Positions 1 through 8,024 of a stretch of 64,000 nucleotides of DNA are shown in pieces. The stretch is from Bin107 sp965221655 (GTDB taxonomy: Bacteria > UBA8248): the NCBI GenBank assembly GCA_965221655.1, contig OZ244906.1, positions 2,790,001 through 2,854,000 of the forward strand. The letters run 5' to 3'. Numbering within the stretch: the first letter of the stretch is position 1; every line of letters begins with the position of its first letter. The notes beneath the pieces are model-generated. The model was not told where the DNA came from. It saw only the letters and a list, made by a program, of their open reading frames with translations, and did no database searches. A program made the position numbers and the translations under genes.

Positions 1-734
1 GCGCGGTAAAGCGTTCGCGCGGGGCGATCGCCAGGGTGGTAGGCCAGGCCGCGCACCACGACGGCGGGCACCCCCTGGCTGTCCTGGCCCATCACCATGC
101 TCGCCGCCGCGGCGATTTCGTCCGCGTGCGCCAGCACGGTGATCTCCAGCCGGCGGCCCGCGCGGTCTGCGGTTCCGCGCAAGTCCACCAGGGGTTCGAG
201 ACCCGCGCAGCCTATCGCTACGCCGGTGACGCCCCGGCGAAAGGCGCGCCCCTGGGTGTCGGCGATCAGAACGGGGACGAACACGCCCGCCGCGCGGCCT
301 ATCGTTTCGTGGAGTTCGCGGGCGGAGCGGTCCGGGTCGTCAGGCAGCAGCAGCACCCGCTCCGCACCGCCCCCGGTGTTCGAGCGGTCTATGCCTGCGT
401 GTGCGCACACCGCGCCCGTTTTGTGCTCCACGATGAGGGCGCGCTCCGAGGCGACGACGACCTCGTTCGATTCGCGCAGCACCGCCTCGACCAGACGCGG
501 GTCGCGCCCGTCGCGCTCGGCAATGGCGCGCGCCTCCGGCGAGGGCCGCACCTGGCCCAGGTCGAGGAGCCTGCCCTCCGCCTTGCTCACGATCTTCTGG
601 GCGAGGACGAGCACGTCGCCCCGGCGAAGTTGTTCGCCGCCCCGCGCAAGAGCCTCGAGAATCAGGCGGGCCGTGTCGTCTCCTTCCCGAATTTCGGGCA
701 GCCCCGCGACGGGGAGAATTTCAACCCTGTTCAT
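1..734 (-). CDS. cofE: Coenzyme F420-0:L-glutamate ligase (partial, 3' end outside window)
   Basis: This enzyme adds gamma-linked glutamate to F420-0 using GTP, the last step of F420 synthesis in the cytoplasm. 244 codons are visible. The protein opens MNRVEILPVAGLPEIREGDD and contains LVLAQKIVSKAEGR (residues 42-55), HAGIDRSN (112-119), DTQGRAFRRGVTG (159-171) and VPAVVVRGLAY (222-232). The last of these lies near the C terminus of the roughly 250-residue family, so probably only a few residues are missing. The ATG overlaps the cofC stop as ATGA. In actinobacterial FbiB this domain is fused to a nitroreductase; here a nitroreductase is a separate gene of the same operon, though the sequence beyond the edge cannot be seen. 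Confidence 0.93.
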   Translation of the reverse strand, partial: MNRVEILPVAGLPEIREGDDTARLILEALARGGEQLRRGDVLVLAQKIVSKAEGRLLDLGQVRPSPEARAIAERDGRDPRLVEAVLRESNEVVVASERALIVEHKTGAVCAHAGIDRSNTGGGAERVLLLPDDPDRSARELHETIGRAAGVFVPVLIADTQGRAFRRGVTGVAIGCAGLEPLVDLRGTADRAGRRLEITVLAHADEIAAAASMVMGQDSQGVPAVVVRGLAYHPGDRPARTLYR

Positions 735-1378
735 CGCGCGGGGGCGGAGGCGAGCCGGACGGGTGCTTCGGGCTCGCGGGCGAGCAGGAGTTCGAGGTCT
801 GCGGGGGAGTCGATGTCCCGGGCCAGGCCGAACGATTCGCATACGCGTGCGTCGCAGCCGCTGTGCCGCGCCGCTTCCAAGTGTCTACGAAAGCTCCCGC
901 AGCCGAACAGGAAGGGAATCGCCCCCGGGGGGCGGATGAGGAGCGCGTTCGTGCCCCCATCTCCCGAGCGCGCGATGCGGACCTCGCGCGGAGGGGAAGG
1001 CCCCTCTTCCAAAAATGCGTTCACCTCCTCGGCCGTCAGGAACGGCAAATCGCCGTGGATGACGAGCAGGGCGTCCGCTTTTTCGTCGCGCGCCCAGGCG
1101 CGCCCGACTTCCAAATCCTCGTTCAGGCCCGCTGATTTGCGAAACAGCTCCCTCGCCCCGCGCGCCCGCGCGAGCGAGAGCACTTCGGCGGAGTCGCTCA
1201 GCACCGCGATTTCGCTCACCCCCCGCGCCGCGCCGACGGCGGAGAGCACGCGCTCGAGCATCCAGCGGCCCAGGCGGACGCGGGCGGGCGCGTCGAGTGC
1301 GGGCGCCAGACGCGACTTGCCCGTTGCGAAGTCGCGCACGGGTATGAGGGCGAAGCAGTGGCCTGGAAGACTCATCAT
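731..1378 (-). CDS. cofC: 2-phospho-L-lactate / PEP guanylyltransferase
   Basis: CofC (FbiD in actinobacteria) activates 2-phospholactate, phosphoenolpyruvate or 3-phosphoglycerate with GTP to give the substrate for CofD. The 215-residue protein shows the nucleotidyltransferase start LIPVRDFATGKSRLAPAL (residues 11-28, Lys21), HGDLPFL (109-115), GGTNALLIRPP (141-151) and a C-terminal DIDSPADL (188-195). Length matches the family. Two adjacent ATG codons (1376-1378 and 1373-1375) are possible starts and neither has a strong Shine-Dalgarno. It sits 52 nt after cofD and overlaps cofE by 4 nt. Which of the three phospho-acids it uses cannot be told from sequence, but a nearby nitroreductase favours the PEP route. 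Confidence 0.93.
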   Translation of the reverse strand: MMSLPGHCFALIPVRDFATGKSRLAPALDAPARVRLGRWMLERVLSAVGAARGVSEIAVLSDSAEVLSLARARGARELFRKSAGLNEDLEVGRAWARDEKADALLVIHGDLPFLTAEEVNAFLEEGPSPPREVRIARSGDGGTNALLIRPPGAIPFLFGCGSFRRHLEAARHSGCDARVCESFGLARDIDSPADLELLLAREPEAPVRLASAPAR

Positions 1379-1430
1379 CCATCCCGGTGTGTGTAAGGCG
1401 CGAACGTGTGCCGATTATAGCCGAATTCGC

Positions 1431-2387
1431 TCACGCGGTTCCCGCCACGACAGAGGCGAATTCCAAAACGCCGCGCGCAAGCGCTTTTTTCGTTGCGAGG
1501 TCGGACATGATGCTGGGCAGCGCGACGCAGGCGAGGCCGATTTCCTCGACCGCGGGCGCGAGACTTGCGTCCGCCTCATCCACCACGAAGCCGTCGAGCA
1601 CGTCGCGCAGAATCCGGGCGACGCCCAGTGCCGACGTCTCGTGCCCCAGGCTCGCCAGCATGTCCGCGGCGGGGCCGCGCAAAGCCGCGCCGCCGACGAT
1701 GGGGCTTACCCCCACGCGCGGGGCGGAAGCGGCCCGCAGACGCTCGCGCACGTCCGCTATGGCCAGTATGGGGCCGATGCTCACAATCGGGTTCGAGGGA
1801 CAAAAGACGATGGTGCGCGCCTCTTGCAGAGCGCGGGCGACCTCGGGCGTGGCGCGCGCTTCCTCCGCCCCCTGAAAGCGCACCCCGCACACGCGCGGGC
1901 GCGTGCCCCGCGCCACGAAATAATCCTGAAACTCGAGTTCTCCCTCGGGCGTGCGCACCCGGGTGGCGACGGGCGAATCCGTCATCGGCAGAATGTGCGT
2001 GCGGATTCCCAGAGCCGTCGCCAGCTCGCGGGTGACCTCTGTCAGGCGCGCGCCCTCGGCGAGGCGCTGCGTGCGGCGGATGTGGGTCGCCAGATCCTGA
2101 TCGCCGAGCCGAAACCAGGTCGGCCCCCCGTAGCGTCCCAAAAGTTCGAGCGCGCGCGCGCCGTCGTCCGCGATGCCCCAGCCCGTGCGGGGGTTCGACA
2201 TGCCCGCCAGGTTGTACATGACGGTATCGACGTCGGGGCTCACGTGCAGGCCGTGGAGCACCAGATCGTCCGCGGTGTTGACGACGACGCTCAGCGCGCC
2301 GGGCGGCAAGACGCCCGCGAGCCCGACGGCGAGCTTGGCGCCGCCCACTCCGCCCGCGAACGCCACGACGGGGCCGGCGAGGCTCAT
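1431..2387 (-). CDS. cofD: 2-phospho-L-lactate transferase
   Basis: CofD (FbiA) transfers the phospholactyl or enolpyruvyl group onto Fo, giving F420-0 or dehydro-F420-0. The 318-residue protein begins MSLAGPVVAFAGGVGGAKL, with the GGVGGAKL loop at 12-19, NTADD at 37-41 and PDVDTVMYNLAG at 51-62, all typical of the family. The frame stays open upstream into the nitroreductase gene, but the ATG at 2385-2387 is chosen because it overlaps the upstream stop as ATGA and places the glycine loop at the usual position. Translation is probably coupled to the nitroreductase. Confidence 0.94.
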   Translation of the reverse strand: MSLAGPVVAFAGGVGGAKLAVGLAGVLPPGALSVVVNTADDLVLHGLHVSPDVDTVMYNLAGMSNPRTGWGIADDGARALELLGRYGGPTWFRLGDQDLATHIRRTQRLAEGARLTEVTRELATALGIRTHILPMTDSPVATRVRTPEGELEFQDYFVARGTRPRVCGVRFQGAEEARATPEVARALQEARTIVFCPSNPIVSIGPILAIADVRERLRAASAPRVGVSPIVGGAALRGPAADMLASLGHETSALGVARILRDVLDGFVVDEADASLAPAVEEIGLACVALPSIMSDLATKKALARGVLEFASVVAGTA

Positions 2388-3019
2388 CGGACGATGAGCG
2401 CCGGCGCGGGCGCTTCCCTGGGCTGCGGTGCGTCCGCCGCGTAGCCCGCGACGATGAGCGCGCGCGGCACCCAGTCCCCGGGCAGATCGAGCGCTCTGCG
2501 CGCCGTCTCGGGACAGAACAGGGGGGCGCAGCGCCACACCGAGCCCACACCCTGGGCCGCGAGGCCGAGCATGAGGTTTTGGAGCGCGCCGCCCAGGCTG
2601 TGCTCGGCCATCATCCACTCGCAGGACTGCTTCTCGGAGGATTCGTAAGCGTCGAGGTCGGCGTAAGAAAGCGCCGCGAGGATGAGTGCGGGCGCGCCCG
2701 TAAGGAGGCGGATGCTCCCCCGGTGTCTGCGGGCGCGCTCTTCTTCGGGAACGCCCTCGTGCTTCATGTCGCGCAAAAAATCCTCTCCCATCGCGGTGGC
2801 GAGGTTCTCCTTCGCCTCTCGCGAGTCCAGGATGCAGAACCGCCAGGGGCGGGTTCCGTGCGGGCTCGGCGCGGTGCACGCGGCGGATATGGCCGTGCGC
2901 AGCGCCTCCATCGGCACGGGCTGCGCGGTGAAGCGGCGAACCGAGCGCCGCGCGGCGAGGGCGCCCGCGAGCGAGACGCCTTCGAGTTCTTGTATGGGTT
3001 TTGCGTTTCGTGCGCTCAA
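2384..3019 (-). CDS. Nitroreductase-family protein, probable dehydro-F420-0 reductase
   Basis: An FMN-dependent nitroreductase of about 211 residues. It carries RRSVRRF (residues 24-30) and APSPHGTRPWRF (50-61), the phosphate and isoalloxazine binding segments, and resembles the C-terminal half of mycobacterial FbiB, which reduces the enolpyruvyl group of dehydro-F420-0. Its place inside the F420 operon supports the same job as a stand-alone protein, known from other bacteria with split FbiB halves. The start is uncertain: a TTG at 3017-3019 lies 1 nt after the upstream stop and gives the usual N-terminal length, while an upstream extension would overlap the FrhB-like gene by about 170 nt. 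It overlaps cofD by 4 nt. Confidence 0.85.
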   Translation of the reverse strand: MSARNAKPIQELEGVSLAGALAARRSVRRFTAQPVPMEALRTAISAACTAPSPHGTRPWRFCILDSREAKENLATAMGEDFLRDMKHEGVPEEERARRHRGSIRLLTGAPALILAALSYADLDAYESSEKQSCEWMMAEHSLGGALQNLMLGLAAQGVGSVWRCAPLFCPETARRALDLPGDWVPRALIVAGYAADAPQPREAPAPALIVR

Positions 3020-3020
3020 T

Positions 3021-4466
3021 TCAGGACCCGGGGGGAGCCTCCCAGCCCGGCGGCGCACCGCCCTGGGCCGGGGACGGGGGAGGGGGCAGCTTGCGCTTCT
3101 CCCCGGGGGGCGGGTCTCCCGGGTCGCCCGGAAGGGGTTGCCCCGCGAGGTAGCCGCCTGCGCCTTGGGGGCGCGCCTCCTCGCCATAGGCGGTGGCGAG
3201 GCATTCTTCGAGTTCTTCGGGCGTCTTGGGGCTGGACGTCATGCGCGCGGCGGTGAATTCCGCGCCCTCGAGCCCGTCGTATTGGGGCAGACCCTCCGTC
3301 GTGCCGCTGCGCGCGCCCAGCTTCGGCACGCGGTTGCGCTGCCTTCTCGCCAGAATGTTGAGGATGTTCCAGGCGCGTCTGTTCTCCTCGATGGGCCGCA
3401 CCTCGACCAGGCCTTCTTTCTCGAACGCGCGCCAAATCTCCTCGCCCCGGGGCGTGCGCAGCACGACGATCGTCCAGCCCCGCGTGCCCACGCCCCCGCA
3501 GGCGATGTCGGCGAGCTCCGCCGAAAAATCAGCACAGTGCTGGCACTCGGGGCGCTGGTAGTTTTCCATCGCCTCCTGGAGGGAGAAGGTGACGAGTTCG
3601 CCGTCTTTCTTGTGGACGAGCACCTCGCCCTTGACGTTGAACTTCGCCACCTCGGTGAGGGGGATGCCGAGGTCTTTTTCGATCTTCTCGGTCATGAGGT
3701 CGAAGGTGAAGACCTCGGTGCAGAACAACCCGATCTGGAACGCGACGCGCTCGGCGAACCCGCGCAGGAAGCCGCGCTGTTTTTCGATGTGCTGGGGGCG
3801 CTTTTTGTGCGAGACGAGAAAGGAGGGGTCGATGAGCTCCATCTTGCGCACCGGGGTAACCTGGCACGGAACGCCCACGAAGCCCACCTTGCGGAGGTCT
3901 TTTTTCTCCACCTCCTCAAGCGCGAGGTTGTTCGGGCAATACGTGTACCAACTGCCCGCGCTCGCGCGAATCTCCTCGTAGGTCGTGGCCACCTTGGGAC
4001 TGGGGTCGCACGGCGGGTCGTCCTCCCCGACGGCGGAGACCACGGCCCCGTCGATGACGCCGCTCTCGAGCGCCCACGCCAGCAGGGCGGTTACGATGCC
4101 GCCGTCCTGGGCGCGCTCCATCACGTCCGCGCGCTTGGTGCGCGCCATGAAGACGTGGGTGTAGGAGCCGAAGATGCCCTCATAAGCGCGGCTTCTGCCC
4201 TCGCCGAAGGTGGCGTCCTTGAGATGAATCTCCCGCGGCCAGAGCCTCGGACACACCGAGGCGCACACGTCGCAGCCCACCCCTTCGCTGATGCCGCAGT
4301 AATCGAAGTCGGCCTTTGCCTTGGCGGTCTGCTTGGGTTTGGAGTCGATGTACTCGATGACGTTGTGGGGGCAGACGAGCACGCAGCTTCCGCACTCGCA
4401 GCAACTTCCCGCGTCCACCACGTCGTTCATCATGTCCTTGAAGGAGGGATGGTGAAGTTCGTTCAA
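3021..4466 (-). CDS. FrhB/Coenzyme F420 hydrogenase beta subunit-like iron-sulfur flavoprotein
   Basis: A 481-residue homologue of the F420-reducing hydrogenase beta subunit family, which exchanges electrons between F420 and iron-sulfur partners through FAD. A ferredoxin-like motif C22-x2-C25-x2-C28-x3-C32-P is followed by C57, C65, C68 and C72-P, then the FrhB core (for example GFVGVPCQV, VAFQIGLFCTEVFTFD, CQHCADFSAELADIACG). The last 25 or so residues are Pro/Gly-rich and unlike the family. Start: a TTG at 4464-4466 has GGAG 9 nt upstream and keeps the conserved SFKDMMNDVVD segment; ATG at 4428-4430 or 4431-4433 would cut it. No hydrogenase subunits are nearby, so the electron partner is unknown. 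Confidence 0.85.
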   Translation of the reverse strand: MNELHHPSFKDMMNDVVDAGSCCECGSCVLVCPHNVIEYIDSKPKQTAKAKADFDYCGISEGVGCDVCASVCPRLWPREIHLKDATFGEGRSRAYEGIFGSYTHVFMARTKRADVMERAQDGGIVTALLAWALESGVIDGAVVSAVGEDDPPCDPSPKVATTYEEIRASAGSWYTYCPNNLALEEVEKKDLRKVGFVGVPCQVTPVRKMELIDPSFLVSHKKRPQHIEKQRGFLRGFAERVAFQIGLFCTEVFTFDLMTEKIEKDLGIPLTEVAKFNVKGEVLVHKKDGELVTFSLQEAMENYQRPECQHCADFSAELADIACGGVGTRGWTIVVLRTPRGEEIWRAFEKEGLVEVRPIEENRRAWNILNILARRQRNRVPKLGARSGTTEGLPQYDGLEGAEFTAARMTSSPKTPEELEECLATAYGEEARPQGAGGYLAGQPLPGDPGDPPPGEKRKLPPPPSPAQGGAPPGWEAPPGS

Positions 4467-4486
4467 CGGGTCGTTCTCCGAATCGT

Positions 4487-5728
4487 TCAGCGGGGGGAGG
4501 GCGCGCCGAGGCTGCCCGCGGGTATGAAGTCGCCCGCCTTCCTGCCGCCCGAGGCGCCCGCGCCGAGCAGGGTCTCGTCTTCGGGGCGGGGGTGGCGATA
4601 CCGGGGGTCGTCGCGCCGAATGATGTCGTAGGTGGTCGTGCGCTGCACGGGAACCCTCCCCGCCGCGGCGATGGCTTCGTCGAACTGCCGGGGGCTCAGG
4701 CTCTGGCCGTATTCCGCCCCCGATTCGCGGGAGATGTTCTCCTCGATGAGGGTTCCGCCCAGGTCGTTCACGCCCAGGGAGAGCGCTTTTCGCGCGGCGT
4801 CGATGCCGATCTTGGGCCACGCCACCTGAACGTTGGCGATGCTCCCCCTGAAGAACAGCCGCGCCACGGCGTGGAGGCGGAAGATGGTCTCCAAATCCGC
4901 CATCTCCGTGATGCCGAACTCCTCGCCCATCTTGTTGTCGTAGGGGATGAAGGGCAGGGGCACGAACTCCGTAAAGCCCCCCTGGCCGTTCGCCGCCAGG
5001 GATTCCGCCTGCATGTTGCGCAAAATGTCCATGTGCTCGGCGAGGTCCGCGCTGCTTTCGATGTGGCCGTACATGACGGTGGAGGTGGTCGGAATGCCCA
5101 CCGCGTGGGCGGTGCGGATGATCTCGCACCACCGCTCTACGGGAATTCTCCCCGGGCTGATGAGCTTCTTCACCCGCTCGACCAGAATTTCGGCGGCGGT
5201 TCCGGGGATGGAGCCCAGCCCCGCCTCCTTGAGGCGCGTGAGCACCACCTCGAGCGGCAGGCGGGTCTTGCGCTGGATGTGGTCGATCTCCGCCGGCGAG
5301 TAGGCGTGCAAGTGGACACCGGGGATGACCTCGTGCGCGAGCGCGAGCACCTCCTCGTAGCGGTCTATGGATATGCGGGGGTTCAGCCCCCCCTGCATGC
5401 AGATTTCGCGCACGCCGAAATCGCGCGCGCGCTCGAACTTCGTGCGCAGGGTATCATTGTCGTGCGTATAGGCGTCGGGGTCGTTGGGCCGCCGCCAGAA
5501 GCCGCAGTACTTGCAATCCGTATAGCAGACGTTCGTGAAGTTCACGTTCGCGTTGACGACGTAGCTTACCTCCTCGCCCGCGACGCGCCTGCGCTCTGCG
5601 TCCGCCGCCTGGTAGAGGCGTTCGGCGAGGGCGGGGTCCGTCGCGGCGAGCAGGGCGGTCGCACCCGCGCGCGATATTTGCTCGCCCGCCTCAAAAGCGT
5701 CGAGAACTTCGTGCGCGAGCGTGCTCAT
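4487..5728 (-). CDS. cofH: Fo synthase subunit 2 (radical SAM)
   Basis: CofH joins 5-amino-6-(D-ribitylamino)uracil to a tyrosine-derived radical product on the way to Fo, the F420 chromophore. The 413-residue protein has the radical SAM triad C68-x3-C72-x2-C75 in NFTNVCYTDCKYCGFWRR, then CMQGGLNP and HAYSPAEI, family hallmarks. ATG 5726-5728 overlaps the cofG stop as ATGA, so the two Fo synthase halves are coupled. In actinobacteria they are fused as FbiC; here they are separate as in archaea and cyanobacteria. Twenty nucleotides separate it from the FrhB-like gene. Confidence 0.95.
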   Translation of the reverse strand: MSTLAHEVLDAFEAGEQISRAGATALLAATDPALAERLYQAADAERRRVAGEEVSYVVNANVNFTNVCYTDCKYCGFWRRPNDPDAYTHDNDTLRTKFERARDFGVREICMQGGLNPRISIDRYEEVLALAHEVIPGVHLHAYSPAEIDHIQRKTRLPLEVVLTRLKEAGLGSIPGTAAEILVERVKKLISPGRIPVERWCEIIRTAHAVGIPTTSTVMYGHIESSADLAEHMDILRNMQAESLAANGQGGFTEFVPLPFIPYDNKMGEEFGITEMADLETIFRLHAVARLFFRGSIANVQVAWPKIGIDAARKALSLGVNDLGGTLIEENISRESGAEYGQSLSPRQFDEAIAAAGRVPVQRTTTYDIIRRDDPRYRHPRPEDETLLGAGASGGRKAGDFIPAGSLGAPSPR

Positions 5729-6765
5729 GCGATCTCCACGGGCAGGGTCTCGAGCGCCTCGCGCCGCTCCAGTATCTTTTGCAGTGCGGGCAGGGTTTCG
5801 GGCGGGCACCAGCCCGCCTCGATGAATTCGTCGTAGACCGGCATCCGCAGCCTGAGCGCCACCTCCTCCCCGTGGAGGGACTCGTCGAGGTTGCCGAGCC
5901 GGGGCCAGTTGCGGTTCGGGTTGATGTGGTCGGGCTCGGGCGCGATGCCGCCGATGTCGTCCGCTCCCGCGCGGATGAGGCCGAGCAAGTCCTCCACCAG
6001 GTTCGGCGGCACCTGCACGTGCACGCCCGGCATGAGCCTGTGGACTTCGGGGATGAGAGCGGCGATCTCCGCGTCGAGCGGCGCCTTCCAGCCCGCCATC
6101 GGCGTGAGGGGCTGGGGGTTGAGCGGCTGGAGGATGACCTCCTGCACGTGTCCGTAGCGCGCGTGCACCTCCGCTATGGCGCGCAGCGTCTCGACGCGCT
6201 CTTCGGGCGATTCCCCGATGCCGACGAGGATGCCCGTGGTGAAGGCGATGCCGAGCCTGCCCGCCGCCTCGAGGGAGGCGAGCCGCACCGCGGGGGCCTT
6301 GGTGGGGGCCGCGCGGTGGGCGAGGCGCGTGGCGCGCGCGCTGGTGGTCTCCATCATCATGCCCATCGAGACGTTCCAGGGCTTGAGAATCTCGTATTCC
6401 CAATCCTCAAGCGTGCCGATGTTCGCGTGGGGGAGCAGGCCGACGTCGAGACACATGCGGCAGACCTCGGCCGTGTAGGCGGCATAGGAGTCGTAGCCCC
6501 AGGCTTTGAGTTGGCTTTTGAGACCCTTGTGCTTGTCGATGCCCTCGCCCGTCATGACGAGTGCCTCGACCACGCCCATCTCGTACGCCTCGCGCGCGCG
6601 GCTCTCGCATTCCTCCAGCGTGAGGAGGTGGGGGACGCTGCTGCGGAAGCTGCAATACCCGCAGCGGTTCACGCACCAGTTCGTGATCGGCAGCGTGAAA
6701 TTGTAGGAATACGTGACGGTTCTCAGGGCGCCTCTCCGTTTTCGGGGAGCGGAATATCCGCGCAT
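5725..6765 (-). CDS. cofG: Fo synthase subunit 1 (radical SAM)
   Basis: CofG is the partner radical SAM enzyme of Fo synthase and closes the deazaflavin ring. The CxxxCxxC motif is in NWCVNRCGYCSF (Cys31, 35, 38 from the chosen start), followed by MTGEGIDKHKG, LPHANIGTL and PNLVEDLLGLIRAGADDIGG. The first cysteine lies close to the N terminus, as in the family. Start is uncertain: the ATG at 6763-6765 (346 residues) has little Shine-Dalgarno; a TTG at 6790-6792 has AAGG 8 nt upstream and would add nine residues. It follows the CoA-transferase gene with a gap under 45 nt. Confidence 0.93.
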   Translation of the reverse strand: MRGYSAPRKRRGALRTVTYSYNFTLPITNWCVNRCGYCSFRSSVPHLLTLEECESRAREAYEMGVVEALVMTGEGIDKHKGLKSQLKAWGYDSYAAYTAEVCRMCLDVGLLPHANIGTLEDWEYEILKPWNVSMGMMMETTSARATRLAHRAAPTKAPAVRLASLEAAGRLGIAFTTGILVGIGESPEERVETLRAIAEVHARYGHVQEVILQPLNPQPLTPMAGWKAPLDAEIAALIPEVHRLMPGVHVQVPPNLVEDLLGLIRAGADDIGGIAPEPDHINPNRNWPRLGNLDESLHGEEVALRLRMPVYDEFIEAGWCPPETLPALQKILERREALETLPVEIA

Positions 6766-6808
6766 CCTAGCGGCGCGCGGCGCATCTGACAAGACGCAAG
6801 CCTTAAGC

Positions 6809-7999
6809 CTAGACCACGCCCTGCGCCTTGAGTGCCTCGACTGTCTCGGCCGACATGCCGAGCAGGCCGGTAAGCACCTCCCCCGTGTGTTCGCCCAGCA
6901 GGGGAGGGGGCAGGCGGATGGCCCCGGGCGTGTCCGAGAGCTTCATGGGGTTGCCCATCATTTTGAGGACGCCCGTCTTCGCGTGTTCGATCTCGACGAC
7001 CATCTCGCGGTGGTGCACCTGCGGGTCCGCGCACAACTCCTCGATGGTGCGCACCGGCCCGCACGGCACGCCCGCGCCCGAGACGATTTTTGCCCACTCC
7101 GCGCGGGTCTTCGCGCGCATGGTCTCGATGATTTGGGCTTCGAGCTCGTCGCGGCCCTCGACGCGCTGGGCGTTTTTCTCCCACCTGGGGTCGTCGGCCA
7201 GGTCTTCCCGCCCGATGGCGCTTGCGAAGCGCTGCCACAGCGAGTCGTTCGCCGCCGCGACGATGAGTTCGCCGTCCGCGCAGGGGAAATCCCGGTAAGG
7301 GGCGATGCTCGGGTGGCGGTTGCCCAGCCGTCCGGGCGGGGTGCCCGTGGCGAAGAAGTTGCCCGCGGCGTGGCTCATGAGCGCCGCCTGGCCGTCCTGT
7401 ATGGCGGTGTCCACGTATTGCCCCCTGCCCGTTCTCTCCCTGGCGATGATGGCCAGCAAAATCCCCTGGGTGGCGAACATGGCGGTGGTCAGATCGGCGA
7501 TGGCGATGCCCGTCTTGAAGCCGCCCCCGCCCTCCGCACCCGTGATGCTCATGAGGCCGCCCTCTCCCTGGAGCAGGATGTCGTAGGCGGGCCGCTCGCG
7601 CGAGGGGCCACTTTGGCCGTAGCCCGAGACGCTGGCGTAGATGAGCCGGGGGTTGAGCGCGCGGCAGGTTTCCCAGTCGAAGCCGAGCCGCTCGATGGCT
7701 CCGGGGCGGAAGTTCTGGATCAGCACGTCGGACTTCTCGACCAGGTGCCGCAGAACGTCTTTGCCCTCCTCGGCCTTGAGGTCCAGGGTGAGGCTCTTCT
7801 TGTTGCGGTTCACGGACTGAAAGTAGCTGCTCTCGCCCCCTTCGTAGAAAGGCGGCCAGCCGCGGGTGTCGTCTCCGCCCGCGGGGTTTTCGACCTTGAC
7901 GACCTCCGCCCCCATGTCGCCGAGCATCATCGTGCAAAAAGGCCCCGCCAGAATCCTGGAGAGGTCGAGAACGCGAATTCCCTCAAGCGGCATGGTCAT
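6809..7999 (-). CDS. CaiB/BaiF family CoA transferase
   Basis: A class III CoA transferase of 396 residues that would move CoA between carboxylic acids. The family opening GIRVLDLSRILAGPFCTMML is present, as are EVVKVENPAGGD (32-43) and Asp169 in GIAIADLTTAMFA, which aligns with the catalytic aspartate of formyl-CoA transferase. The C-terminal part has VPCGPVRTIEEL. ATG 7997-7999 is preceded by AGGGG at 7 nt; a second in-frame ATG lies two codons later. It sits 25 nt after aroE and just before cofG on the same strand, so it may be cotranscribed with the F420 genes. Substrates cannot be inferred. Confidence 0.88.
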   Translation of the reverse strand: MTMPLEGIRVLDLSRILAGPFCTMMLGDMGAEVVKVENPAGGDDTRGWPPFYEGGESSYFQSVNRNKKSLTLDLKAEEGKDVLRHLVEKSDVLIQNFRPGAIERLGFDWETCRALNPRLIYASVSGYGQSGPSRERPAYDILLQGEGGLMSITGAEGGGGFKTGIAIADLTTAMFATQGILLAIIARERTGRGQYVDTAIQDGQAALMSHAAGNFFATGTPPGRLGNRHPSIAPYRDFPCADGELIVAAANDSLWQRFASAIGREDLADDPRWEKNAQRVEGRDELEAQIIETMRAKTRAEWAKIVSGAGVPCGPVRTIEELCADPQVHHREMVVEIEHAKTGVLKMMGNPMKLSDTPGAIRLPPPLLGEHTGEVLTGLLGMSAETVEALKAQGVV

Positions 8000-8024
8000 G
8001 CGTTTTCCCCTGTTGTGCCCGGCC

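Noticed and set aside
36..2444. Long plus-strand open frame across cofE, cofC and cofD
   Set aside because: It is antisense to three well-recognised F420 genes, has low-complexity Arg/Ala/His-rich product and no ribosome binding site; high G+C keeps such frames open.
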